Positions 41,913 to 50,757 of a stretch of 64,000 nucleotides of DNA are shown piece after piece. Position numbers and translations under genes: made by a program. The DNA comes from Halogranum gelatinilyticum. Lineage in GTDB: Archaea > Halobacteriota > Halobacteria > Halobacteriales > Haloferacaceae. The notes below the pieces were generated by a model. It did no database searches and had not been told where the DNA came from. It saw nothing but the letters and a program-made list of their open reading frames with translations. Numbering within the stretch: the first letter of the stretch is position 1; each line of letters starts with the position of its first letter. The stretch covers positions 372,001 through 436,000 of the forward strand of contig NZ_FNHL01000004.1 in the NCBI RefSeq assembly GCF_900103715.1, read 5' to 3'.

Positions 41913-43490
41913 TCAGTCGCGACGGCCGACGCCCGCGGCGACGGCGAGCGAGACGACGAGTGCGACGAGGCCGGCGAACAGTCCGAAACCGGGCGACTGG
42001 GCGTCCGTGGAGTCGTCGCCGTCGCCCGCAGTGGCACTGTCGCCACCGTCGTCACCGCTCGCATCGCTCGCGCCGCTCCCGTCAGCTTGTGCCGACGTCG
42101 GCCGGACGTCGCCGAGGTCGTCGACGGTCGGCGCGTTGACGACAGTGATGCGAGTACCGTCCTGCGTCACGCGGAAGGCGTCGGCGAACGCGCCCTCCGG
42201 GACGACGTAGACGTTCTCACCCTGCTCGGTCGCGCCGTTGGCACGGAGCATCGCGAGGTAGGTCTCGCGGAACTGCGTCGCGTCGCGTTCCGTATCCCAC
42301 TCTAACTCCCAGACGTAGCCGTATTCGGCGTCGTCGCCCTCACCCTTGGCGTACGGGAAGACGCGGTCGTTCGCCCAGCCGGCCGTCGCCGTCGAGTCGT
42401 AGTTGAGCTGGTCGTACTCGCCCTCGGTCTGGCCGACCTCGCGCCAGTCGAAGCCCTCGAAGCCCTCGGTTCCCTCTCTGTCCTGATACCAGAACATCGC
42501 GTACAGCGAGGCCTCGCCGACGGTGTCGGAGCCGTCAAGGCCCTCGTCGAACAGCGACCAGCCGTTACGAGCGCGGTCGGTGTACTCGATGGGGACCGGC
42601 TCCTCTCCCGTCCGGTGGATGACCTGCTCGGAGGAGACCGGCGGGTTCTCGAAGCGTTCCTCGACGGCGTCCCAGCCGCCCTCCTGGTATAGGTCGTGGA
42701 CGAACACGGGGCCGTCGGAGTAGGGCTGGAAGATGACGAGATAGATGCCGAGGTTGAGGTTTCCGCCACCGCCGCCGCCACCCGAGCGGGGCGTCTCGAC
42801 GCACTCCCACTCGCCGCCACATTTCTCGAGGTAGAGATATTCGATGTAGTTCGCCTCGCCCTCGACCACGCCGGAGACCGCGAGGTCACCGTCCTGGCTC
42901 TCGGCGCGGTAGGTGTTGCTGGCGAGGTTGTGATACTGGTCCTGCATCGCGTGGACGAGTTCGTGGTGCAGCGTCGCGTTGTCGATGACCGGCCGGTCGG
43001 GCGAGTCGGTGACGATCTTGATCTCGTCGTCGCTCGGCGAGTAGAAGCCCGCGACGGCCGCGCCGAACGTCGATCCGAGTTCCGACTGGACGTTCTGCTG
43101 TTCGCCGGTGATGAAGAGTGCCTCCCAGACCTGGTTGTTCCACGCCTCGAAGGAGTCGTCGCGCTGACTGCTGTCGGCGGACTGCTGGCGGTACGCCTCG
43201 CGGGAGATGACTTCGACCGGCACGGACTCTTTGAACTCCCGGTCGCGGAGGTGTTCGACCCGCGCCATCGAGCGGGCGACGTAGGCCTCTAACTCGGCGT
43301 CGCTCAGCCCGTCGGACTGGTCGACGTCGATGGATTCGTTGTGCCAGTAGCCGTTCTCCCAGCCGATACGGTCGCTCGGAGGGTCGTCGGGGAACTGCCA
43401 GTCGCCGTCGGCCGCGGTCGGCGCGCCGGTGGGGGCCGCACAGCCGGAGAGGACGAGCGAGACGAGACAGAGGGCGATGAGCCGTCGCAT
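41913..43490 (-). CDS. Hvo_1808-type surface lipoprotein with PGF-CTERM (paralogue 3)
   Basis: This 525-residue protein has a lipobox (LVLSGC, Cys17), the RIGWENGYWHNES motif, an intact site His176-Glu-Leu-Val-His180 (HHELVHAMQDQ), VVEGEANYIEYLY, and the shared C-terminal domain. Unlike its two paralogues it ends with an acidic Ser/Asp linker plus SPGFG, a hydrophobic helix and Arg-rich tail, a PGF-CTERM signal. Thus it seems to have both a lipobox and a second sorting tail. It is the promoter-proximal gene of the trio, with ~50-60 nt between members. Confidence 0.88.
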   Translation of the reverse strand: MRRLIALCLVSLVLSGCAAPTGAPTAADGDWQFPDDPPSDRIGWENGYWHNESIDVDQSDGLSDAELEAYVARSMARVEHLRDREFKESVPVEVISREAYRQQSADSSQRDDSFEAWNNQVWEALFITGEQQNVQSELGSTFGAAVAGFYSPSDDEIKIVTDSPDRPVIDNATLHHELVHAMQDQYHNLASNTYRAESQDGDLAVSGVVEGEANYIEYLYLEKCGGEWECVETPRSGGGGGGGNLNLGIYLVIFQPYSDGPVFVHDLYQEGGWDAVEERFENPPVSSEQVIHRTGEEPVPIEYTDRARNGWSLFDEGLDGSDTVGEASLYAMFWYQDREGTEGFEGFDWREVGQTEGEYDQLNYDSTATAGWANDRVFPYAKGEGDDAEYGYVWELEWDTERDATQFRETYLAMLRANGATEQGENVYVVPEGAFADAFRVTQDGTRITVVNAPTVDDLGDVRPTSAQADGSGASDASGDDGGDSATAGDGDDSTDAQSPGFGLFAGLVALVVSLAVAAGVGRRD

Positions 43491-43646
43491 ACGTCCGAGT
43501 AGGGCCGGGGGTGCAAGTACCTTACCCGCATCTGTCGATTCCGGGGAGTCGCGTCTGCCCGTTTCGACCACGGCTCGAAGGGACGTCGGCGACAGCGTCG
43601 GCAACGCGTCCACATCTTTATCCCGACGCCACGGGTCGCATCATCC

Positions 43647-44033
43647 ATGGAATACGACAGCGGAACGAAGGTCGTCCTCCTCGACGCGTTCCTCGCTGCC
43701 TCCACGTTCCTCCAGTACTGGCTTACTCGCCAGTTCGCGACGAACGGCGACTGGTGGATCGCTGGCGTCGTCGCGCTCGTGACGTTCGGACTGTTCGTCG
43801 CCGCCGACAGGAGTCGCGTCGGTCTCTGGGCGCTGGTCGGTGTGGGGGTGCTCGCGATGGCGATACTCGTCTGGATGGGCGCGACCGGCACACTTCGAAC
43901 GTACCCCTTCGGCTGGTTCTTCCTCGGAGTTGCTGTCGCGATAGCCGCCAATCGCTTCGTCTTCGGCGTCGTCCGACCCGTCCCGGAGGCACGTCGCCGC
44001 CGCATGGACCCGTCGGGGTGGGTCGGCGAGTAG
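43647..44033 (+). CDS. Hypothetical membrane protein (4 helices)
   Basis: This 128-residue protein has four hydrophobic segments (VVLLDAFLAASTFLQYWLT, WWIAGVVALVTFGLFVA, LWALVGVGVLAMAILVWMG, FGWFFLGVAVAIAANRFVFG) and an Arg-rich end. A TTTATC element (43616-43621) lies ~28 nt before the ATG, suggesting a leaderless message. It is divergent from the Hvo_1808 trio. Family not recognised. Confidence 0.72.
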   Translation: MEYDSGTKVVLLDAFLAASTFLQYWLTRQFATNGDWWIAGVVALVTFGLFVAADRSRVGLWALVGVGVLAMAILVWMGATGTLRTYPFGWFFLGVAVAIAANRFVFGVVRPVPEARRRRMDPSGWVGE

Positions 44034-44079
44034 TGAAGCGGGACCAACCGTTTTGCGTCTCTCGCCCGAACCGGGAGCT

Positions 44080-44652
44080 ATGAGCTTCGACCCCGCCCGA
44101 ACCGCCGTCGTCGTCGTCGACATGCAGAACGGCTTCTGTCACCCCGATGGAAGCCTCTCCGCGCCAGCCAGCGAGGCCGCCATCGAGCCCGTCAGCGAGG
44201 TCGTCGCGTCGGCCCGCGAGGCCGGTGCGTCGGTCGTCTACACCCGCGACGTCCACCCGCCCGAGCAGTTCGAGGACAACCACTACTACGACGAGTTCGA
44301 CCGCTGGGGCGAGCACGTCGTCGAGGGGTCGTGGGAAGCCGAACTCGTCGACGGCCTCGACGTGCGCGAGGAGGACCACGTCGTCGTCAAGCACACCTAC
44401 GACGCCTTCTACCAGACCGACCTGGAGGGCTGGCTCGACGCCCACGGTATCGACGACCTGCTCATCTGCGGGACGCTCGCGAACGTCTGTGTGCTGCACA
44501 CCGCCGGAAGTGCCGGTCTCAGGGATTATCGACCGGTCGTCGTCGAGGACGCGCTGGGCTTCATCGAGGAGGGTCACAAAGAGTACGCCGTCGACCACGC
44601 CGACTGGCTGTTCGGCGAGGTGACGACGCGCGGGGAGATCGAGTTCAGCTAA
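44080..44652 (+). CDS. pncA: Isochorismatase-family hydrolase, probable nicotinamidase
   Basis: This 190-residue protein has the cysteine-hydrolase triad Asp14 (VVVDMQNGF), Lys104 (VVKHTYDAF) and Cys137 (ANVCVLHT), with metal-site-like DVHP (residue 57). Nicotinamidases convert nicotinamide to nicotinate, the substrate of the pncB product encoded 5 kb away; this makes the specific call likely, though other isochorismatase-family activities are possible. The ATG at 44080 fits the family; the upstream in-frame ATG at 44053 adds nine atypical residues. Confidence 0.82.
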   Translation: MSFDPARTAVVVVDMQNGFCHPDGSLSAPASEAAIEPVSEVVASAREAGASVVYTRDVHPPEQFEDNHYYDEFDRWGEHVVEGSWEAELVDGLDVREEDHVVVKHTYDAFYQTDLEGWLDAHGIDDLLICGTLANVCVLHTAGSAGLRDYRPVVVEDALGFIEEGHKEYAVDHADWLFGEVTTRGEIEFS

Positions 44653-44656
44653 TCAG

Positions 44657-45106
44657 TCAGCGAAAGAGTCGGTATGCGGCCTGTCCCGTCGCCACGGCGT
44701 CGGTCTCGCCCTCCGGGGTCGTACTCTCGACGGTGACGGTGCTGACGCCGATGGAGCCGCCCGAGCGGACCACCTCCGCCGTCGCCTGCAGGTCGCCGGA
44801 GGCGCGCTGGAGATAGTTGACGTTGAGGTTGACCGTCGCCACGCCGCCCTCCAGCGGATCGTCCAGCATCGTCCGCTGGGCGATGCCGCCCGCGGTGTCG
44901 ATGAGCGTCGCGGCGATGCCCCCGTGCATCGTCGGCGGCGTGACGGTGTTGGTCAGCTTCTCGTCGTACGGGATGGCCATGACGACCCGGCCGCGCTCCA
45001 TCGCGTCGACCTGCGTGTTGAGCCACGAGAGATAGCCGTGTTCGTTCTCGATGTAGGTCTGGACGATCTGGGCGGCGTCTTCGGGAAACGAGGCCTCGTC
45101 GGTCAT
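44657..45106 (-). CDS. PaaI-type hotdog thioesterase
   Basis: This 149-residue protein has the PaaI/DUF4442 hotdog pattern: TPPTMHGGIAATLIDTAGGIA, with the catalytic acidic residue on the hot-dog helix, and TVNLNVNYLQRA. It probably hydrolyses acyl-CoA or aryl-CoA. It is convergent with the nicotinamidase gene (stop codons 5 nt apart). The substrate is unknown. Confidence 0.9.
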   Translation of the reverse strand: MTDEASFPEDAAQIVQTYIENEHGYLSWLNTQVDAMERGRVVMAIPYDEKLTNTVTPPTMHGGIAATLIDTAGGIAQRTMLDDPLEGGVATVNLNVNYLQRASGDLQATAEVVRSGGSIGVSTVTVESTTPEGETDAVATGQAAYRLFR

Positions 45107-45167
45107 GGCCCCATCTGCGAGGGGGTGGGGCTTGTAACACCCGGTCGGCGACGCGGGACGCCGACAG

Positions 45168-46010
45168 CTACCCGAGTCGCACGGGGTCGTCGGTCGGCCG
45201 AACCGTCACCTCGACCGCGTCGCCGACGGCGAAGTCGTGGTCGAAGGCGACGAGTTTCGCACCGAACCCCGAATCCTGCGCGGCGAACAGCGAGAGCCCG
45301 ACGACGCGCTCGCCGTTCGCCAGTACCTCCACGTCGTCCCACGTCACGTCCCGGCCGTCGGCGACGCCGACTTGCGTGCCCAAGAAGGAGACCGGCCCCG
45401 TCGTCGCCGTCAGAATCCCGCCGCCGGTGTAGTGCGTCAGCCCCCCGTCCAGTACGGCCCCGTCGTCGGCGGTGATGCCCGCGAAGTAGTCGCCCGGTGC
45501 GGGGTGCGTCGGTGCGTCGAGGACGGCGTAGGTCTCGCCGACCGCGACGACCTCTCCCGTACCGTCCCAGTCCAGTGGTTCGACCGTCACGTCGGCTTCG
45601 ACGGGCAAGGAGCCACCGGCGCGGAGATAGTTCTGCCCCGGTTCGCGGAAGCCGAGATGGACGTGGTTGTCGACCCACTGGCCGAAGAAGCCCGAACGAA
45701 CCATCGGGCCGAGCGAGTCGCCGACGGCGACGACGTCGCCGGGTTCGACCGCCGGCTCGACGTGGAGGATTCTGGCGACCACGTCGCCACAGTCTATCAC
45801 GATGAGGTGGTCGTGGTCGACCGCGTAGGGCTGGTCGGGACAGCGGACGGTCTTCGTCGCCAGCACCTCGCCCGCGACGGGCGAGAGGCCGTCGTTCGTC
45901 TCCGGGTAGAGGTCGACCGCGCAGCCGTGGTCGTGGGCGGGATACGGCGAGTTGTACAGCGAGAAGCGTCGGTAGCGTTCGAGGACCTCGGCCGGGAGCG
46001 TGACCGCCAT
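45168..46010 (-). CDS. M23/LytM-like fold protein without export signal
   Basis: This 280-residue protein carries a duplicated-hybrid-motif (M23/LytM-like) segment: PAHDHGCAVDLYP (His-x4-Asp), AVDHDHLIVIDCGDVVARILHVEP...PGDVVAVGD and NHVHLGFRE (His-x-His), the metal ligands of LytM peptidases. No signal peptide or membrane helix is visible, so it appears cytoplasmic, and archaea lack peptidoglycan. The C-terminal ~130 residues are an unrecognised beta-rich domain. The zinc-site pattern is visible; a peptidase function is only a guess. Confidence 0.75.
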   Translation of the reverse strand: MAVTLPAEVLERYRRFSLYNSPYPAHDHGCAVDLYPETNDGLSPVAGEVLATKTVRCPDQPYAVDHDHLIVIDCGDVVARILHVEPAVEPGDVVAVGDSLGPMVRSGFFGQWVDNHVHLGFREPGQNYLRAGGSLPVEADVTVEPLDWDGTGEVVAVGETYAVLDAPTHPAPGDYFAGITADDGAVLDGGLTHYTGGGILTATTGPVSFLGTQVGVADGRDVTWDDVEVLANGERVVGLSLFAAQDSGFGAKLVAFDHDFAVGDAVEVTVRPTDDPVRLG

Positions 46011-46064
46011 GTCGGGCGGTCGGGGACGCGAGGTGATATGTACGTCGGGTCGCTACGGGCAGCC

Positions 46065-46751
46065 ATGCGCGTCATCCGCGGCCGGGAGCCGACTCCGGAG
46101 GCCGACCGGCAGGCCACCGCCGATATGCTCGCCGAAGCGGGCGAGACGGCCGTCCCGGCGATTCGCGTCTGGACTCCCGCTCGGCAGGTCGCCTTCGGCC
46201 GCCGCGACGGCCACGCCGAGCGGTACGACGAAGCCAAGCAGGCAGCCGAAGCACGCGGCTACCGCGCGCTCGAACGGAGCGTCGGCGGCCGCGCCGTCGC
46301 CTACACCGGCCAGACGACACTCGCGTTCGCCACGGCCATCCCCGTCGACGATATGCGGCAGGGACTCGACAGACGCTACGACGACGCAGTCGAGACGGTC
46401 GTCGCTGCACTGGAAACGGTGGGCGTCGCCGCCGAACCCGGCGAGCCGCCTGAATCGTTCTGCCCCGGCGACCACTCGGTGCAGTGCGACGGGAAGATCG
46501 CCGGCATCGCCCAGCGCGTCACGAAGGGCGCGGCACTCGTCTCCGGCTGCGTGCTCGTCGCCGAGCGCGACGAACTGGTGGACGTGCTCACGCCGGTCTA
46601 CGACGCGCTCGACGTCCCGTTCGACCCCGAATCGGTGGGGACTGTCGCCGACGCAGGCGGTCCCGACGACCCCGAGGCAGTCGCCCGCGCCATCGAGGAG
46701 ACGTTCGTCGCGGGGCGGGAGAAAACTGTAGAATATCTCGGCGAAGACTGA
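46065..46751 (+). CDS. Lipoate-protein ligase A-like protein
   Basis: This 228-residue protein belongs to the lipoate/biotin ligase fold: VFGRRDGHAERY, ERSVGGRAVAYTG and CDGKIAGIAQRVTKGAALVSGCVLV, with the Lys of GKIAGIAQ positioned as in LplA. It would attach lipoate to 2-oxoacid dehydrogenase or glycine cleavage proteins. A TATA-like GATATG (46036-46041) lies about 27 nt before the ATG at 46065, supporting that start over the in-frame ATG at 46038. None of the usual lipoylated partners are nearby. Confidence 0.82.
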   Translation: MRVIRGREPTPEADRQATADMLAEAGETAVPAIRVWTPARQVAFGRRDGHAERYDEAKQAAEARGYRALERSVGGRAVAYTGQTTLAFATAIPVDDMRQGLDRRYDDAVETVVAALETVGVAAEPGEPPESFCPGDHSVQCDGKIAGIAQRVTKGAALVSGCVLVAERDELVDVLTPVYDALDVPFDPESVGTVADAGGPDDPEAVARAIEETFVAGREKTVEYLGED

Positions 46752-46805
46752 TCGTTCACCACGGCGCGCGCTGGCGACGCGACGGCGTCGCCGACACCGT
46801 GCGAG

Positions 46806-46840
46806 GGATGAGCGAGCGAACGTAGTGAGTGAGCGAATCG
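46806..46840. repeat. Haloarchaeal extragenic GAACG-AGTGAG repeat
   Basis: GAGCGAGCGAACGTAGTGAGTGA lies between the lipoate ligase and a small membrane gene. Close relatives occur downstream of tRNA-Arg (61742-61764) and in the tRNA-Lys debris (13395-13420). These are the common haloarchaeal extragenic AACGAAGTGAG elements. The rest of the gap to 46977 shows nothing more. Confidence 0.5.
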
Positions 46841-46977
46841 GCTGGGGAGGCCGTGGCTGTGCGGAGCGGTGCGGTCACTCGGTGTGTTTCGAGTCCCGTC
46901 TTCAACGCTGCCACACCGTCAGTCGACGGAGCCAGAAGAACCAGAACCATCAACCACACGCCACGCGTGCTGCGAGT

Positions 46978-47193
46978 ATGAAGCCCTCCACGTACACCAC
47001 ACTCTCGCTCTCCCTCGCCCTCGCAGGTGGCACACTCGTCGCCGCGGCGTCGGGCTACAGACTTCTCTTCGGGCCGACCACCGACTTCACCTTCGCAACC
47101 AACCTCGCTGGTTTCGTCGGTGGTCTCCTGCTCGTCGTCGGTATCGGCGCGACGCTCCTCGGCGTCGACCCGACGAAGCGTCTCCTCGACTGA
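46978..47193 (+). CDS. Small membrane protein (2 helices)
   Basis: This 71-residue protein has two hydrophobic helices (residues ~7-28 and ~40-60) and a short charged end (GVDPTKRLLD). The start at 46978 follows MKPSTYTT; upstream in-frame sequence overlaps an extragenic repeat. No family recognised. Confidence 0.65.
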   Translation: MKPSTYTTLSLSLALAGGTLVAAASGYRLLFGPTTDFTFATNLAGFVGGLLLVVGIGATLLGVDPTKRLLD

Positions 47194-47248
47194 GCAAACA
47201 CCACCCGAAGCCACGACCTTTAGCACCCGCCGACGAACATAGCCGACA

Positions 47249-48532
47249 ATGCTCATCGAGAACGCGACGCTCGCCGACGGCCGGGTCCGGGACGTCCGGG
47301 TCGACGGGGACCGCATCGCCGACATCGCCACCGACCTCTCACCCAGTGCCAACGAAGCAGTCGTCGACGCGACGGACAAACTGCTCCTCCCCGGAGCCAT
47401 CGACGCCCACGTCCACTTCCGTCAGCCGGGCTACGGCCACAAGGAAACGTGGGAGACGGGGTCGAAGAGTGCCGCCGCGGGCGGCGTGACGACCGTCGTC
47501 GACCAGCCGAACACGTCGCCGCCGACGGTCTCCGGTGACGCCTTCGACGAGAAGGCCGACTTTGCGCAACAGTCCATCATCGACTGGGGCATCAACGGCG
47601 GCGTCACCGCCGAGTGGGACCCCGACTCGCTGTTCGCCAAACCGCTGTTCGCACTCGGCGAGGTCTTCCTCGCCGACTCGACCGGCAACATGGGTATCGA
47701 GGCCGATCTCTTCGCGGACGCCGTCGCCCGCGCCGCCGAGGAGGACGTCGTGGTCACCGTCCACGCCGAGGACGCGACGCTGTTCGACGAGAGTGCCAAG
47801 GAGACAGACGACTACGACGCCTGGAGTGCCTACCGCGCCGCCGAAGCCGAGGCCGCGGCAGTCGAGCGCGCACTGGAGGTCGGCGGCGACTCCGCCGCCC
47901 AGATTCACATCGCCCACACCTCGACGCCCGAGGGCGCAGACCTCGCACACGACGCGGGGGCCTCCTGCGAAGTGACGCCGCACCACCTCTTTCTCTCGCG
48001 TGAGGACTACGACGACCTCGGCACGAAGGGCCGGATGAACCCGCCCCTCCGGAGCGAGGAACGCCGCGCCGGGATGTTCGAACGGCTCGTCGACGGCACA
48101 ATCGACATCGTCGCGACCGACCACGCACCGCACACCGCAGAAGAGAAAGACGCGAGCATCTGGGACGCCCCGAGTGGCGTGCCCGGCGTCGAGACGATGC
48201 TGCCGCTCCTGCTGGAAGCGGCTCGCGAGGACCGACTCTCCTACGAGCGCGTCCGGGACGTCACCGCCGCCAACGTTGCCGAGGTCTTCGACCTCCCGCA
48301 GAAGGGCCACGTGAAGGCGGGCTACGACGCCGACCTCACCCTCGTCGACCCCGAGGCGAGTCGCGAAATCCGCGGCGACGAACTCCACTCGAACTGCGGC
48401 TGGACACCGTTTGAGGGGCGTCGCGGCGTGTTCCCCGAGCTGACGATGGTGCGTGGCGATGTCGTCTACGAGCGCGACGCCGACGGGACGGATTCGTTCG
48501 GCGACGCCGACGGGCAGAACGTCCGCGGGTAG
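47249..48532 (+). CDS. pyrC: Dihydroorotase
   Basis: This 427-residue amidohydrolase begins MLIENATLADGRVRD and has the metal site IDAHVHFRQPG (His54, His56), TTVVDQPNTSPP, the VTVHAED and IHIAHTSTP histidines, HHLFLS and the catalytic ATDHAPHT. The sequence closing with LVDPEASREI...TPFEGRRGVFPEL is typical of type I dihydroorotase, which closes carbamoyl-aspartate to dihydroorotate in pyrimidine synthesis. Allantoinase is the main alternative, but the motifs favour PyrC. A single gene. Confidence 0.92.
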   Translation: MLIENATLADGRVRDVRVDGDRIADIATDLSPSANEAVVDATDKLLLPGAIDAHVHFRQPGYGHKETWETGSKSAAAGGVTTVVDQPNTSPPTVSGDAFDEKADFAQQSIIDWGINGGVTAEWDPDSLFAKPLFALGEVFLADSTGNMGIEADLFADAVARAAEEDVVVTVHAEDATLFDESAKETDDYDAWSAYRAAEAEAAAVERALEVGGDSAAQIHIAHTSTPEGADLAHDAGASCEVTPHHLFLSREDYDDLGTKGRMNPPLRSEERRAGMFERLVDGTIDIVATDHAPHTAEEKDASIWDAPSGVPGVETMLPLLLEAAREDRLSYERVRDVTAANVAEVFDLPQKGHVKAGYDADLTLVDPEASREIRGDELHSNCGWTPFEGRRGVFPELTMVRGDVVYERDADGTDSFGDADGQNVRG

Positions 48533-48601
48533 GGAATCGAGAAGCGGAGTCACCTGCCGGAACGCGGCGGATTGATACCGCCCTGTCGCGTCCCCTTCCC
48601 A

Positions 48602-50476
48602 ATGAGTTCCACGGAGGAGAGCACCTTCGACCGCTACCGCGTGCAGGTCGACCGGCCGCTCGTCCGCCTCTTTTCGACCTACGGCCGGTCACGTCGACTG
48701 TGGCTCTCGGTCGGTCTCGTCGCCAACCTCTTCGCACAGGCCGCCTCACTGCTCCCGCCGGTCGTCCTCGGCGTCGCTATCGACGCGCTGTTCTCGTCCA
48801 ACGGGACGCCGTACAGCCTCCCGCTCGTTCCCCAGACACTGATTCCCGCGGGGACCGAAGCCCAGTTCTGGCTGTCGGTCGCGCTCATCGCGGGCTCGTT
48901 CGTCGCCACGGGCGTCTTCACCTGGATCTACGGCGTCTCCGCCAACCAGTTCGCCCACGAGGTGATGTACGCCGTCCGCACCGACAGCTTCGAGAAACTG
49001 CTCGCGCTCGACATGGCCTTCTTCGACGACAAACAGACTGGCGAGGTGATGGCCATCCTCAACAACGACGCCGGAAATCTGGAGGCGTTTCTCGACAACG
49101 CGCTCATGAACTCGCTGCGGCTCGTCGTCATGGTCGGCGGCATCGCCTTTATCCTCTTCACGCTCAACGCCCAGCTCGCGCTGGTGACGCTCGTCGCCGT
49201 CCCCGCCATCGCGGGGCTGACGTGGTGGTTCATGCGCGCCATCGCCCCGCGCTACCGCCAGCGGCAGTCGGCCGTCGCGCGGTTCAACACCCGCGTCGAG
49301 AACGGCATCGACGGCGTCGAGTTGACGAAGACCACCAACAGCGAAGCCTACGAACGCGACCGCGTCTCCGACGCCGCCTACGACGTCTTCCAGTCGACGA
49401 TGGGCGTCCTGAAGCTCAGCTACCTCTACCGCCCCGGGATGGAACTGCTCGCCGGGCTCTCCTTCGCCGCGACGTTCCTCGTCGGCGGCTACTGGCTGCT
49501 CGTCGGCCCGCCGCTGTGGTTCTCGGGCGAGCTGACGGTCGGGACGTTCGTCACGTTCGTCTTCATGACCCAGCGGTTCGTCGCGCCGCTCGCCGAAGTC
49601 TCGAACATCGTCGACCAGATTCAGAGTGCCCGCGCCTCCGCCGAGCGCGTCTTCGGACTTGCGGACATCCCGGCGCACGTCACCGAACGCGACGACGCGA
49701 CCGACCTTGGGGACCCGCGGGGTCGCGTCTCGTACCACGGCGTCTCCTTCGCCTACCGCGACCGGATGCAGGCGGACGGCGGGGGAAGTGAGGGAGAACG
49801 GGTCGTCCGCAACGTCTCTCTCGCGGCCGAATCGGGCGACACCGTCGCACTCGTCGGCGCGACGGGCGCGGGGAAGTCGACCGCGCTCAAACTGCTCCTC
49901 CGACTCTACGACGTCACCGACGGCGAGGTCCGCATCGACGGCCACGACATCCGAGACCTCACGCTCGCCAGTCTGCGGAGCAACGTCGGCTACGTCTCTC
50001 AGGACACATTCCTCTTCGACGGCTCCATCGCCGACAACATCAGGTATGGAAGATTCGACGCGTCGGACGAGGCGGTTCGGGAGGCCGCCCGCGCCGCCGA
50101 GGCCGACGAGTTCATCGAGCGCACGGCCGACGGCTACGAGACCCGCGTCGGCGAGCGCGGCGTCAGGCTCTCGGGCGGCCAGCGGCAGCGAATCGCCCTC
50201 GCCCGCGTCTTCCTGCAGGACCCACCGATTCTCGTCCTCGACGAGGCGACCTCCGCCGTCGACACCGAGACCGAACGCGCCATCCAACGCTCGCTGGACC
50301 GCCTGAGCGAGGGCCGGACGACGTTCGTCATCGCCCACCGGCTCTCGACCGTCGTCGACGCCGACGCGATTCTGGTGCTCGACGACGGCCGGGTGGTCGA
50401 ACGGGGGAGCCACGACGAACTGCTCGATGCGGGTGGGAAGTACGCCTCGCTGTGGGCGGCACAGACGGCTGCGTAG
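48602..50476 (+). CDS. ABC exporter, fused membrane and ATPase domains
   Basis: This 624-residue half-transporter has a six-helix ABC-B type membrane domain (residues ~20-345) and a C-terminal ATPase with Walker A VGATGAGKST, signature LSGGQRQR and Walker B ILVLDEAT, then the H-loop IAHRLS. It would dimerise to export lipids, peptides or drugs; specificity is not inferable. The ATG at 48602 gives the best start. An acidic/polar insert follows the intracellular loop before the ATPase. It is convergent with the small gene 50481-50687. Confidence 0.92.
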   Translation: MSSTEESTFDRYRVQVDRPLVRLFSTYGRSRRLWLSVGLVANLFAQAASLLPPVVLGVAIDALFSSNGTPYSLPLVPQTLIPAGTEAQFWLSVALIAGSFVATGVFTWIYGVSANQFAHEVMYAVRTDSFEKLLALDMAFFDDKQTGEVMAILNNDAGNLEAFLDNALMNSLRLVVMVGGIAFILFTLNAQLALVTLVAVPAIAGLTWWFMRAIAPRYRQRQSAVARFNTRVENGIDGVELTKTTNSEAYERDRVSDAAYDVFQSTMGVLKLSYLYRPGMELLAGLSFAATFLVGGYWLLVGPPLWFSGELTVGTFVTFVFMTQRFVAPLAEVSNIVDQIQSARASAERVFGLADIPAHVTERDDATDLGDPRGRVSYHGVSFAYRDRMQADGGGSEGERVVRNVSLAAESGDTVALVGATGAGKSTALKLLLRLYDVTDGEVRIDGHDIRDLTLASLRSNVGYVSQDTFLFDGSIADNIRYGRFDASDEAVREAARAAEADEFIERTADGYETRVGERGVRLSGGQRQRIALARVFLQDPPILVLDEATSAVDTETERAIQRSLDRLSEGRTTFVIAHRLSTVVDADAILVLDDGRVVERGSHDELLDAGGKYASLWAAQTAA

Positions 50477-50480
50477 TCCC

Positions 50481-50687
50481 CTACCAGCCGAACGAGATGG
50501 ACCAGATGCCAACGATAATCAGGAGAAGGGCACCGAACCGGTCGGCGGTCCGGCCCGCGTCGCTGCGTTCGGCCGTCTCGAAGAAGGGGTTGAGTCGGTA
50601 GGCGAGCGAGGGGTCGTAGAAGCCGGCAGCTCCGGCGACGGCGGCGGCGACGAGAGAGGGCTGTTGCATAGCTGTTCGTTCGCTCAT
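50481..50687 (-). CDS. Small membrane protein
   Basis: This 68-residue protein has an N-terminal hydrophobic segment (SLVAAAVAGAAG) and a C-terminal helix (FGALLLIIVGIWSISFGW). A second in-frame ATG at 50669, about 27 nt after a TTTTC promoter-like run, could be the real start, giving 62 residues. No family recognised. Confidence 0.6.
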   Translation of the reverse strand: MSERTAMQQPSLVAAAVAGAAGFYDPSLAYRLNPFFETAERSDAGRTADRFGALLLIIVGIWSISFGW

Positions 50688-50757
50688 CGGCAGAAAAGCC
50701 TAGGGACCCCACGTGGGAAACGAACGTTTTTCCCGTCCTCACAGTCGACGGTGTGGC

